Shown here piece after piece: positions 41,759-52,054 of a DNA stretch of 64,000 nucleotides (position 1 is its first letter; every line of letters starts with the position of its first letter). The DNA is taken from positions 2,046,001 to 2,110,000 of the forward strand of contig NZ_CP097218.1 of assembly GCF_023373525.1 (NCBI RefSeq), read 5' to 3'. A program made the translations under genes and the position numbers. Source of the stretch: Brachybacterium kimchii. GTDB lineage: Bacteria > Actinomycetota > Actinomycetes > Actinomycetales > Dermabacteraceae. The notes beneath the pieces were generated by a model that worked only from the letters and a program-made list of their open reading frames with translations, had not been told where the DNA came from and ran no database searches.

Positions 41759-41860
41759 GGGGACACCGTCGGCGAGCACCGCGCGCGAGCGCAAGGATCG
41801 CGTGCGAACGTGAACGGGTGTGACGCACGGGGATGGCCGACCATGCCCCGGTGGACCTGG

Positions 41861-43582
<1,722 letters not shown>

Positions 43583-43687
43583 GGATCGGCTCCGAGATGT
43601 CGTCGGGACGCGGACGGGGATGCCGATCAGATGCTCATGGGTCTCACGCTAGCCCGTGCCGGTCCCACGGCGACAGGGATTTTCGGT

Positions 43688-43706
43688 CGCCGTCGGCCCG
43701 ACGGCG
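43688..43706. promoter_or_regulatory. Inverted repeat, possible operator or hairpin
   Basis: CGCCGTCGG and CCGACGGCG (9 bp each) are separated by a single C. It lies 106-124 nt upstream of the ABC-F start. It could be an operator, or with a slightly opened centre, an RNA hairpin in a long ABC-F leader. Confidence 0.4.
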
Positions 43707-43717
43707 CACCCGTGCGC

Positions 43718-43735
43718 ATCCGGTGCGCACCGGAT
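43718..43735. promoter_or_regulatory. Perfect 18-bp palindrome, possible operator
   Basis: ATCCGGTGCGCACCGGAT is fully self-complementary. It lies between the divergent ABC-F and aldo/keto reductase genes, a position suited to a shared dimeric regulator. Confidence 0.45.
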
Positions 43736-43737
43736 GA

Positions 43738-44892
<1,155 letters not shown>

Positions 44893-44903
44893 GGGCGGCG
44901 GGC

Positions 44904-45008
44904 GGCTGTCGGCTGTCGGCTGTCGGACGGCAGTCGGCTGCGCGGCCGAGCAGCCGGCGGACCGGATCGCCGGATCGGGACCTCCGACCCTGGTGGGCCG
45001 GGTCGGAG
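44904..45008 (+). other. Short tandem repeat and hairpin between AKR and ldh
   Basis: Three direct copies of GGCTGTC (44904-44924) are followed by a 9-bp hairpin, CTCCGACCC (44982-44990) with GGGTCGGAG (45000-45008), loop 9 nt. The hairpin may terminate the aldo/keto reductase transcript or lie in the ldh leader; it lacks a T-run. Confidence 0.35.
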
Positions 45009-45025
45009 AGCGTGAGGATGGGGCC

Positions 45026-46069
45026 ATGAGCGCATCGCACGCCCCGGAGCCCCGTCCGTCGTCCGCCTCCGACCACGCGAGCGCCGCTGCGCCGCCCACC
45101 GGCGGGCGCCTCGCCGTCGTCGGCGCCGGGGCCGTGGGCTCCTCGGTCGCCTACGCCGCGATGCTGCGCGGCAGCGCCCGCAGCATCGCGCTGTACGACA
45201 TCCGCGCCGAGAAGGTGCGCGCCGAGGTGCTCGACCTCGCGCACGGCTCCCCTCTCGCGGGCGGCGCGGAGATCACGGGCGGCGACGACGTCTCGTGCAT
45301 CGCGGGGGCCGACCTCGTCGTCATCACGGCGGGCGCCGCGCAGGCTCCGGGGCAGACCCGTCTCGACCTCGCAGGCACCAACGTGAAGATCCTCGAGAGC
45401 CTCATGCCGCAGCTGCTCGCGCAGGCCCCCGATGCCGTGTTCATCCTGGTCACGAACCCCTGCGACGTGCTGACCGTCGCCGCCGACGCGCTCGCGGGTC
45501 TCCCCCGCGGGCGAGTCTTCGCCTCCGGGACCGTGCTCGACACCTCGCGCCTGCGCTGGCGGCTCGCGGAGCGGCTCGGCGTGGCCCCGCGCAGCATCCA
45601 CGCCACGATCATCGGCGAGCACGGGGACAGCGAGTTCCCCCTGTGGTCCTCGGCGCACATCGGCCAGGTGCCGCTGCGGGACTGGACCGACGGACCGGGC
45701 GCGGCGGGCGCGGCGGGGGCGGCGGACTCCCCCGCCCTCTCCCGCGAGGAGCTCGACCGCCTCGGCCACGAGGTCGCGGGCGCCGCCTACGAGGTCATCC
45801 AGGGCAAGGGGGCGACGAACCTCGCGATCGGCGTCGCCGCCGCCCGCATCGTCGAGGCCGTGCTGCGCGACGAGCGCGCGGTGCTGCCGGTCTCGAGCCC
45901 GCTCACCGGCTACCGGGGGATCTCGGGCGTCGCGATGAGCGTGCCCTCGATCGTCGGCCGCGCCGGTGTCGAGCGGACGCTCGAGGTGCCGATGGACGAG
46001 GACGAGCGGGCGCGGTTGCTTGCCTCGGGCGATGCTCTGCGGGAGGTCCAGCGCAGCCTCGGGCTGTGA
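45026..46069 (+). CDS. ldh: L-lactate dehydrogenase
   Basis: A 347-aa NAD-dependent enzyme of the LDH/MDH family. The Rossmann motif VVGAGAVGSSVAYAAML is at ~31, the substrate loop AAQAPGQTRLDLAGTNVKI has Gln at the specificity position (Arg would indicate malate) and the catalytic His199 lies in IIGEHGDSEFPLW. It interconverts pyruvate and L-lactate in the cytoplasm. A Gly/Ala insert (GPGAAGAAGAADSPALS) lies in the loop near residue 230, and a 25-residue N-terminal extension precedes the fold. The start ATG 45026 has GAGGATGGGG upstream. It is convergent with the RpiR gene across a 260-base gap. Confidence 0.9.
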   Translation: MSASHAPEPRPSSASDHASAAAPPTGGRLAVVGAGAVGSSVAYAAMLRGSARSIALYDIRAEKVRAEVLDLAHGSPLAGGAEITGGDDVSCIAGADLVVITAGAAQAPGQTRLDLAGTNVKILESLMPQLLAQAPDAVFILVTNPCDVLTVAADALAGLPRGRVFASGTVLDTSRLRWRLAERLGVAPRSIHATIIGEHGDSEFPLWSSAHIGQVPLRDWTDGPGAAGAAGAADSPALSREELDRLGHEVAGAAYEVIQGKGATNLAIGVAAARIVEAVLRDERAVLPVSSPLTGYRGISGVAMSVPSIVGRAGVERTLEVPMDEDERARLLASGDALREVQRSLGL

Positions 46070-46113
46070 GGGGGGTCTGCGGCTCGCGGTCATGTCGCCG
46101 ACCGGCATATACG

Positions 46114-46145
46114 GGACATCTCTGCCATATATGGCAGAGATGTCC
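46114..46145. repeat. Perfect 32-bp palindrome
   Basis: The 16 bases GGACATCTCTGCCATA are followed directly by their reverse complement, with an AT-rich centre (CCATATATGG). It lies between the convergent ldh and RpiR genes. Possible roles are a bidirectional terminator, an operator or a cruciform. It stands out because the flanks are extremely GC-rich. Confidence 0.75.
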
Positions 46146-46189
46146 GCTCACGGCCGTTCGACGACGTCGGCCACCTCATCAGCGGGTGC

Positions 46190-46310
46190 CGGCGGCCGCG
46201 CGGACGGGGCCCGGCTGAGCCGGCAGGCGACTGGGCCGGCAGGCGACGGGCCCGGCTGGGCCGACGGGGCCGGGAGGGCGACGGGGCCTGCTGCGGGCCG
46301 GGTCGGCCGG
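46190..46310. repeat. Degenerate GC-rich short tandem repeats
   Basis: Imperfect units of about 16-17 bases built on GGGCCGGCAGGCGAC are repeated several times (two near-identical copies around 46213-46250, then diverging). Non-coding filler after the palindrome; no gene is seen here. Confidence 0.45.
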
Positions 46311-46329
46311 CCGCCCCGCCGTGCTCAGC

Positions 46330-47196
46330 TCAGTGCACGCGGCGGTCGTCGACGGCGGCGCGGGTGCGGCGCAGGGCCTCGCGGCCCAGATCCGGCACGC
46401 GGGTCGCGACCGCCACGAAGATGCAGTCCACGACCGTGAGCTGGGCGATCCTCGAGGCCGTCGCCCCCGAGCGCAGCTCCGACTCGACGGCGGCGGTGAG
46501 CAGGACGTCGTCGGCGGCCTTGGCGAGCGGGGAGCCCGCGGCGCCGGTGACGGCGACCACCCGGACGCCCGCCTCGCGGGCGATGCGCGTCGCGTCCAGC
46601 AGTTCCGCGGTGCGGCCCGAGTGGGAGAAGGCGATGAGCACGTCGTCCGAGTCGAGCAGGGCGACAGCGGGCAGACCGTTGTGGGCCTCCGTGTGCACGA
46701 CGGCCGGCAGGCCGAGCCGGGCGAGCTTCTGCTGCTCGTCCGTGGCCGCGAGCCCCGAGGCGCCGACGCCGAAGAGGACGATGCGGCGCGCGGGGGCGAC
46801 CGCGTCGGCCACCCGGGTGAGCGCCTCGAGGTCGAGCCCGCGCACGGTGTCGTGCACCGCGCGGGAGTCCGCCGCGGCGATCTTCCCGGTCATCGTCGCG
46901 ATGTCGTCCGAGGGGTCGATGTCGCCGTCGCTACTGTGGTCCTCCCCCGCGGTGGCCGCGGCGACGGCCTCCTCGTGGAGGCGGAAGCGCAGGTCACGGT
47001 AGCCGCGGAAGCCGAGCTGACGCGCGAAGCGCACGACGCTCGCCTCCGAGCAGTCGGCCTCCCGGGCCAGGTCGCCGATGGTCATCGAGGCGACGCCCGC
47101 GGGATCGGAGAGGATGAGGTCGGCGATGCGGGCGAGGGCCGGCTTGAGGTCGCCGCGCAGGCTGCGCAGCCTCAGCAGGAGCGGCGGCGTGCTCAT
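46330..47196 (-). CDS. RpiR-family regulator, MurR-like
   Basis: A 288-aa regulator: an N-terminal RpiR helix-turn-helix (ALARIADLILSDPAGVASMT; IGDLAREADCSEASVVRFAR, ~residues 18-65) and a C-terminal SIS sugar-phosphate-binding domain (RRIVLFGVGASGLAATDEQQ near 138; LIAFSHSGRTAELLDATRIA near 186). It is the last gene of the peptidoglycan-recycling operon, just after murQ, so MurNAc-6-phosphate or GlcNAc-6-phosphate is the likely effector (inference). An inverted repeat at 54484-54515 in the divergent promoter region is one possible binding site. Start ATG 47196; the longer frame upstream is antisense of murQ. Confidence 0.87.
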   Translation of the reverse strand: MSTPPLLLRLRSLRGDLKPALARIADLILSDPAGVASMTIGDLAREADCSEASVVRFARQLGFRGYRDLRFRLHEEAVAAATAGEDHSSDGDIDPSDDIATMTGKIAAADSRAVHDTVRGLDLEALTRVADAVAPARRIVLFGVGASGLAATDEQQKLARLGLPAVVHTEAHNGLPAVALLDSDDVLIAFSHSGRTAELLDATRIAREAGVRVVAVTGAAGSPLAKAADDVLLTAAVESELRSGATASRIAQLTVVDCIFVAVATRVPDLGREALRRTRAAVDDRRVH

Positions 47197-47230
47197 CGCC
47201 GGTCCGTGGACGGGGTGTCCGGCTGCATGC

Positions 47231-48262
47231 TCATGGTGACTCCTTCGTCGTGAGGCTCGCGACCGCGCTGCGGATCCCCGCCGGGTCGCCCCGTCTCCCG
47301 GGGTCCTTCCCGAAGCGTACTGCGGCGACCTCCGCATCCGTGACATCCGCGTGCGCGAGGAGCGCCACCAGGGCGACGCGCACGCGGCCGCCCGCCTCCT
47401 CCAGCACCTCGGCGGCCCGCTCGGGCGACTCGCCGGTGGCCTGGACGAGCATCCGCACGGTGCGCGCGACGAGCTTCGCGTTCGTCGGCCGCACATCGAT
47501 CATGAGGTTCTGGAAGGTGGTGCCGAGCCGCACCATCGTCGCCGTCGACAGCGCGTTGAGCACGAGCTTCTGCGCGGTCGCGGCCTTCATGCGGGTCGAG
47601 CCGGTGACGGCCTCGGGGCCGACGTCCACGAGCACCGCGACGTCCGCGAGGCGCGCGAGGGGCGCCTGCGGATTGGCCGCGACCAGGCCCGTGGACAGGC
47701 CCCGCTCGCGGGCTGCGGCGAGGGACCCGCGCACGAACGGCGTGCGACCGCTCGCGGCCAGGCCGATCACCACGTCCCCCTCGCCGCACTGCTCGGCGAC
47801 CAGGGCGGCGCCCGCGTCGGCGTCGTCCTCCGCACCCTCGACGGCGCGGGTCATCGCGGCGATGCCGCCCGCGAGGTGCGCGGTGACCATCTGCTCGGTC
47901 GCGCTGTACGTGGGGAGGAGCTCGACGGCGTCGAGCACGCCCAGGCGACCCGAGGTGCCCGCGCCCACGTAATGCACGGTGCTGCCGCCGGCGACGGCCT
48001 CGACGCACAGGTCGACGAGGCGTGCGATGGGCGCGGAGACGGCCTGCACGGCGCCGGCCACGCGGGCGTCCTCCGCGAGGATAGTGTCGACGAGCTCGGG
48101 GGCGTCCAGGGTGTCGAGCTCGTGCGTGCGCGGGTTCCGCTCCTCCGTGGGCGAGGCGAGCGCGATGAGGTCCTGCCAGCGCTCGGCGGGCTCAGCACGG
48201 ACGGTCGGCTCTGCGTGTGCGGCCGGCTCGGTGGGGGCGGCGGGCTCGGTCTGCTCGGTCAA
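47231..48262 (-). CDS. murQ: N-acetylmuramic acid 6-phosphate etherase
   Basis: A 343-aa SIS-domain lyase: LASPTEERNPRTHELDTLDA near the start, then VHYVGAGTSGRLGVLDAVEL (with the conserved Glu of the active-site motif), GLAASGRTPFVRGSLAAARE and STRMKAATAQKLVLNALSTA. It splits MurNAc-6-phosphate into GlcNAc-6-phosphate and D-lactate. I choose the TTG start at 48262: GGGAGG lies about 7 nt upstream and the codon overlaps the anmK stop (TTGA), as is usual in this operon. It is preceded by anmK and followed by the RpiR gene. Confidence 0.93.
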   Translation of the reverse strand: MTEQTEPAAPTEPAAHAEPTVRAEPAERWQDLIALASPTEERNPRTHELDTLDAPELVDTILAEDARVAGAVQAVSAPIARLVDLCVEAVAGGSTVHYVGAGTSGRLGVLDAVELLPTYSATEQMVTAHLAGGIAAMTRAVEGAEDDADAGAALVAEQCGEGDVVIGLAASGRTPFVRGSLAAARERGLSTGLVAANPQAPLARLADVAVLVDVGPEAVTGSTRMKAATAQKLVLNALSTATMVRLGTTFQNLMIDVRPTNAKLVARTVRMLVQATGESPERAAEVLEEAGGRVRVALVALLAHADVTDAEVAAVRFGKDPGRRGDPAGIRSAVASLTTKESP

Positions 48263-49662
48263 CGGGCACCTCCCGGGGTGCGGTGGTCGGGTCCGAGCAG
48301 CCGCAGGCGCCGGGGGCGCGGGCGCGCGGCGGGAGCGTCGGACGGGTCGGACGTGCCGCGCGGGGCGGCGCAGCACGGATCGAGGCCGGCGACGGGCACC
48401 GGCGGGGTGAGGGAGCCCAGCACGGCGGCGCTGCGGGCGCCGGTGACGGGCCCTCCGTCGGGGCCGACGGGCAGGGCGGGGATGCCGTGGACCGAGAGCC
48501 AGCCGACGACGGCCATGAGCAGCGCCTCCTTGGCGTCCGAGGGGACGCCGAGGTCGGTGCTCGAGCGCAGCGGCACCGGGTCGAGCAGGTCGGCGAGGCG
48601 CGCGCGCAGCACGGGGTTGCGCATGCCGCCTCCGGAGCCGTGCACGACGGGGGCGCCGGCCTCGCGCACGAGGTCGGCGACGGTGCGGGCGGTGAGCTCG
48701 GTGAGCGTCGCCAGCAGGTCCGGCAGGTCGAGCCGGGCGGCGCGGGGGCTCATGCGCTCGACGTACGCGGCGTCGAAGTGCTCGCGGCCCGTCGAGCGCG
48801 GCAGCGGGAGCGCGAAGAAGGGGTCCGCGAGCAGCTCGGCGAGCGCGCGCTGGTCGACCGTGCCGGAGGCGGCGAGGCGACCGTCCTCGTCGCAGTGCAT
48901 GCGTCCGGCCGTCGCCCGGCGCACGGCGGAGTCGAGGAGGGCGTTGGCGGGGCCGACGTCGCCGGCGCGCACCGTCAGACGCTGCCCCGAGGCGCCGGAT
49001 GCACCGTCGGACGCGGAGGAGCCGGCGGACCCTGTGGGGCCGGTGGGCTCTGCGGCCTCGACGAGCGTCACGTTCGCGATCCCGCCGAGGTTGAGCACGG
49101 CTCCGCCCTCCTCCCCCATCAGCAGCACGTCGAGGGCCGGGGCGAAGGGCGCGCCCTGGCCTCCGCGGGCGACGTCCGCGCTGCGCAGGTCGTGCAGGAC
49201 GCTCGCGTGCGTCGCCTCGGCGATCCGCGCGGCGTCCCCGATCTGGAGGGTGCCCAGCACGCGGCCGTCCGCGGCGGCCCAGTGGTGGAGGGTCTGGCCG
49301 TGGGAGACGACGAGGTCGGCGCCGCCCGAGCGCCCGAGCACCCGCGCGGCGACCTCGCCGAGGTGGGCGCCGATCTGTGCGTGCAGCATGTCCCAGGTGG
49401 CGACGCCGCTGCTCGCGGGCGGCAGCACGTCGAGGATCGCCTCGCGCAGAGGGCCGGGCCAGGGATGCTCGTCGACGTCCAGCAGGCGCGCCGTGAGCAC
49501 GTCGGGGTCCGACGCGTCGCGCGCGAGGTCGACGAGGACGGTGTCGACGGCGTCGACCGAGGTGCCGGACATCATGCCCAGGACGCGCATCGTGACGGGC
49601 TCGCTCAGCGTGCCGGGGTCGCTCAGCGTGACGGGCTCGCTCAGCGTGACGGGCTCGCTCAT
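48259..49662 (-). CDS. anmK: Anhydro-N-acetylmuramic acid kinase
   Basis: A 467-aa ASKHA-fold kinase. The family core begins MRVLGMMSGTSVDAVDTVLV at residue 25, followed by VVSHGQTLHHWAAADGRVLG, QIGDAARIAEATHASVLHDL, VLNLGGIANVTLV and PVVHGSGGGMRNPVLRARLA. It converts 1,6-anhydroMurNAc to MurNAc-6-phosphate with ATP. Residues 1-24 come from four tandem 18-bp DNA units encoding (M/L)SEPVT-like hexapeptides before the usual family start, so ATG 49590 is an alternative start. ATG 49662 is favoured by its ATGA overlap with nagZ. The C-terminal ~60 residues are a Pro/Arg-rich extension. Confidence 0.92.
   Translation of the reverse strand: MSEPVTLSEPVTLSDPGTLSEPVTMRVLGMMSGTSVDAVDTVLVDLARDASDPDVLTARLLDVDEHPWPGPLREAILDVLPPASSGVATWDMLHAQIGAHLGEVAARVLGRSGGADLVVSHGQTLHHWAAADGRVLGTLQIGDAARIAEATHASVLHDLRSADVARGGQGAPFAPALDVLLMGEEGGAVLNLGGIANVTLVEAAEPTGPTGSAGSSASDGASGASGQRLTVRAGDVGPANALLDSAVRRATAGRMHCDEDGRLAASGTVDQRALAELLADPFFALPLPRSTGREHFDAAYVERMSPRAARLDLPDLLATLTELTARTVADLVREAGAPVVHGSGGGMRNPVLRARLADLLDPVPLRSSTDLGVPSDAKEALLMAVVGWLSVHGIPALPVGPDGGPVTGARSAAVLGSLTPPVPVAGLDPCCAAPRGTSDPSDAPAARPRPRRLRLLGPDHRTPGGAR
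49591..49662 (-). repeat. Four tandem 18-bp repeats at the 5' end of anmK
   Basis: Plus-strand units at 49591-49608, 49609-49626, 49627-49644 and 49645-49662 (consensus CGTGACGGGCTCGCTCAG) encode repeated SEPVTL. The second unit is the most diverged and the last contains the start codon. Copy number can change without a frameshift. Confidence 0.85.
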
Positions 49663-51131
49663 CGCGGCTCCCGCCCGGCGCGCAGCAGCAGGTCGACGGC
49701 GGCGCGCATCATCGTCAGCGAGCTGCCCAGGGTGCTCACGCTCTCCCGGTGCTCGAGGGCGGCATCCGGGACGCCGGTGTGGACGAGGATCGCGTCGGGC
49801 CGCTCGTCCAGCGCCTCGGCGACCCGCTGGGACTCCGCGGCGTCGGAGCGCGGGAGCCGGGTGACCACGAGGACCTCGGCGGCGCCGGAGAGATCGCCGG
49901 GGTACTGGGCCTCGGTGACGTCGATCCCGCGCTCCCGGAGGGCAGTGACCAGGTGCGGGCTGCGGGAGCCAGAGGCGTGGTCGGCGCGGACGCGGGCGTC
50001 CGCGACCACCACAGGTCCCCCGCTGAGGGCGGCACGGCGGGCGGTGACCGCGCGGCGCGCGGCGTCGGCCCCGATCTCCTCGAGATCGTGCAGGGTCTCC
50101 GGGATGCTCCGGCGCGGCTCGACGCCGCGGCGGATGCGCAGCGAGCGGATGGCGGCGCGGGTCTGCGCGGCCCGTAGGCCGATCTCCTCACGGTCCAGGC
50201 GCCCGCTCTCGAGCGCGGCGAGGATCGCGTCGTGCGCCTCGCGGACCATCTGGGCGGCGTCGCGGCGCAGCGAGGTGCCCAGGCACAGCAGGTGGGCGCC
50301 CGCCTCGAGCGCGCGCACGGCGGCCTCCCCGAATCCGGGATCGGCGGCGACGGCGGCCATGTCCAGGGCGTCGGTGATCACGAGCCCGTGAAAGCCGTTC
50401 CCGGAGACCTCGTCGAGCAGCGTCGTCGACCAGCGCGAGAGCGAGGCGGGGCCCTCGCCGAGGGAGGGCACGAGGATGTGCGCGGTCATCACCGCGTCGA
50501 GCCACGGGGCGATCTGGAAGGGCGCGAGGTGCTCGCTGCGCATGTCGCGCGCGTCGAGGTCGATGCGGGGCAGGGCGGTGTGGGAGTCGACGGACGTGGC
50601 GCCGTGCCCCGGGAAGTGCTTTCCGGTCACGCCGAGTCCCGCGCTGCGCAGGCCGCTGGCCATGGCGCGGCCGTGGCGCGAGACGCGGTCGGGGTCGTCG
50701 CCGTACGAGCGGGTGCCGATCACGGGGTTCGCCGGGTCGGTCGAGACGTCGAGCACCGGGGAGAGCACGAGGTCCATGTCGCAGGCGGCGAGAAGCTCGC
50801 CGAGTGCCTCGCCCGCGCGGGCCGTGAGCGCGACCTCGTCGATCTGCCCGAAGGCCCAGGCGCTGGGCAGGGAGGAGCCGGTCGCCGCCTGCAGGCGGGA
50901 GACGTCACCGCCCTCCTCGTCGATCGCCACGAGCACCTCGTCGCAGCGCTCGTGGATCGAGGCGGCGAGCGCGGCCGCCGTCCCCGGATCCGGCGTGTTG
51001 TATCCGAACAGGATGATCGAGCCGAGGCCGGCGTCGAGCGCGTCGCCCGCCCAGTCAGGGAGCGTCGTGCCCTCGAGCGGGGCCATGAGCAGGGTGAGGA
51101 CGTCGCGGTCCCAGGCGGGCGTCCCGCTCAT
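49659..51131 (-). CDS. nagZ: Beta-N-acetylhexosaminidase, glycoside hydrolase family 3
   Basis: A 490-aa GH3 enzyme with a (beta/alpha)8 domain and a C-terminal sandwich-type part. Signature KHFPGHGATSVDSH (residues 171-184) supplies the NagZ His/Asp acid-base loop, and VITDALDM contains the nucleophile Asp254. There is no signal peptide, so it should act in the cytoplasm, cleaving GlcNAc from GlcNAc-anhydroMurNAc or related muropeptides after import. It lies between the MalG-type permease and anmK, coupled to both by 4-base overlaps. The C-terminal ~120 residues exceed the minimal single-domain NagZ (about 340 aa). Confidence 0.92.
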   Translation of the reverse strand: MSGTPAWDRDVLTLLMAPLEGTTLPDWAGDALDAGLGSIILFGYNTPDPGTAAALAASIHERCDEVLVAIDEEGGDVSRLQAATGSSLPSAWAFGQIDEVALTARAGEALGELLAACDMDLVLSPVLDVSTDPANPVIGTRSYGDDPDRVSRHGRAMASGLRSAGLGVTGKHFPGHGATSVDSHTALPRIDLDARDMRSEHLAPFQIAPWLDAVMTAHILVPSLGEGPASLSRWSTTLLDEVSGNGFHGLVITDALDMAAVAADPGFGEAAVRALEAGAHLLCLGTSLRRDAAQMVREAHDAILAALESGRLDREEIGLRAAQTRAAIRSLRIRRGVEPRRSIPETLHDLEEIGADAARRAVTARRAALSGGPVVVADARVRADHASGSRSPHLVTALRERGIDVTEAQYPGDLSGAAEVLVVTRLPRSDAAESQRVAEALDERPDAILVHTGVPDAALEHRESVSTLGSSLTMMRAAVDLLLRAGREPR

Positions 51132-52054
51132 CCCTTCACCGCGCCCTGGGTGAGGCCGCTCGCGAGGTTGCGCTGGACCAGGACGAAGAAGATCACCACG
51201 GGCAGGGCGATGATCGTCGAGGCGGCCATCACGGCGCCCCAGTTCGCCGTGTTCTGGGTGAAGAAGCTGCGCAGCCCCACGCCCACGGTGTACTTCGAGC
51301 TGTCCTGCATGAAGGTCAGCGCGAAGATGAACTCGTTCCAGGCGGTGATGAAGCTGAACACGCTGGTCGCGACGAGGCCCGGGGCGACCAGCGGGAACAG
51401 GATCGAGCGGAACATCCGCGGCCAGCTCGCGCCGTCCACGTAGGCGGCCTCCTCGAGCTCCTTCGGGACGGCGGCCACGAAGCCCCGCAGGTTCCAGATC
51501 GCGAAGGGCAGCGAGAACGCCAGGTAGACGATGATCAGTCCCAGCATCGAGTTCAGCAGGTGCAGGTTGCGGGCCTGCAGGAACAGGGGGATCACGAGCG
51601 CCTCGAGCGGCACCATCTGCACGAGCAGCACGAGGATCAGCACCTGGGTGCGCAGGCGGAAGCGGAAGCGGGCCACCGCCACGGCGGCCAGCAGCGCGAT
51701 GGCGCCGGAGATCAGCACGGTGCCCAGGGCGACGACCGCCGAGTTCTTCACGTAGTCCAGGAACCCGGCGTCCACGAGCACGAACCGGAAGTTCTTGAGC
51801 GTGAAACCGGTGGGCAGCCAGCTCGCGCCGCGCCCCAGCGGATTGGGATCCACGGCCGTGGAGAGCATCCAGTAGAAGGGGAACAGCGAGAACACGAGCA
51901 CCAGCACGATGCCGACGACCTTGCCGACGACGGTCGCGATGCGCCGCGGACTGCGACGACGGATCGCCGCGCGCTGGGCGGTGCGCTCGGCGGCGGTGGG
52001 CGCGGGGCCGACGGGGGCCGCGGGGGCGGTGCGGGCGGCAGGGGCGGTGCTCAC
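51128..52054 (-). CDS. ABC sugar transporter permease, MalG type
   Basis: A 308-aa inner-membrane permease with six helices and the EAA loop EEAAYVDGASWPRMFRSILFP (about residues 208-228), which contacts the ATPase. FSLFPFYWMLSTAVDPNP at the first helix and QGAVKG at the very end are typical of CUT1-family MalG proteins. Start GTG 52054 with GGAGGA seven nt upstream, overlapping the MalF stop (GTGA). Together with the next gene and the lipoprotein it should import a saccharide, here probably a peptidoglycan-derived amino sugar. No ATPase gene is present in the operon. Confidence 0.92.
   Translation of the reverse strand: MSTAPAARTAPAAPVGPAPTAAERTAQRAAIRRRSPRRIATVVGKVVGIVLVLVFSLFPFYWMLSTAVDPNPLGRGASWLPTGFTLKNFRFVLVDAGFLDYVKNSAVVALGTVLISGAIALLAAVAVARFRFRLRTQVLILVLLVQMVPLEALVIPLFLQARNLHLLNSMLGLIIVYLAFSLPFAIWNLRGFVAAVPKELEEAAYVDGASWPRMFRSILFPLVAPGLVATSVFSFITAWNEFIFALTFMQDSSKYTVGVGLRSFFTQNTANWGAVMAASTIIALPVVIFFVLVQRNLASGLTQGAVKG

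Noticed and set aside
41759-41794. TTG 41794 as metY start
   Set aside because: No ribosome binding site upstream, and the extra 12 residues are not expected in MetY.
43627-43638. Four-codon leader peptide of the ABC-F gene as a firm feature
   Set aside because: No ribosome binding site or clear attenuator structure supports it; mentioned only as a possibility.
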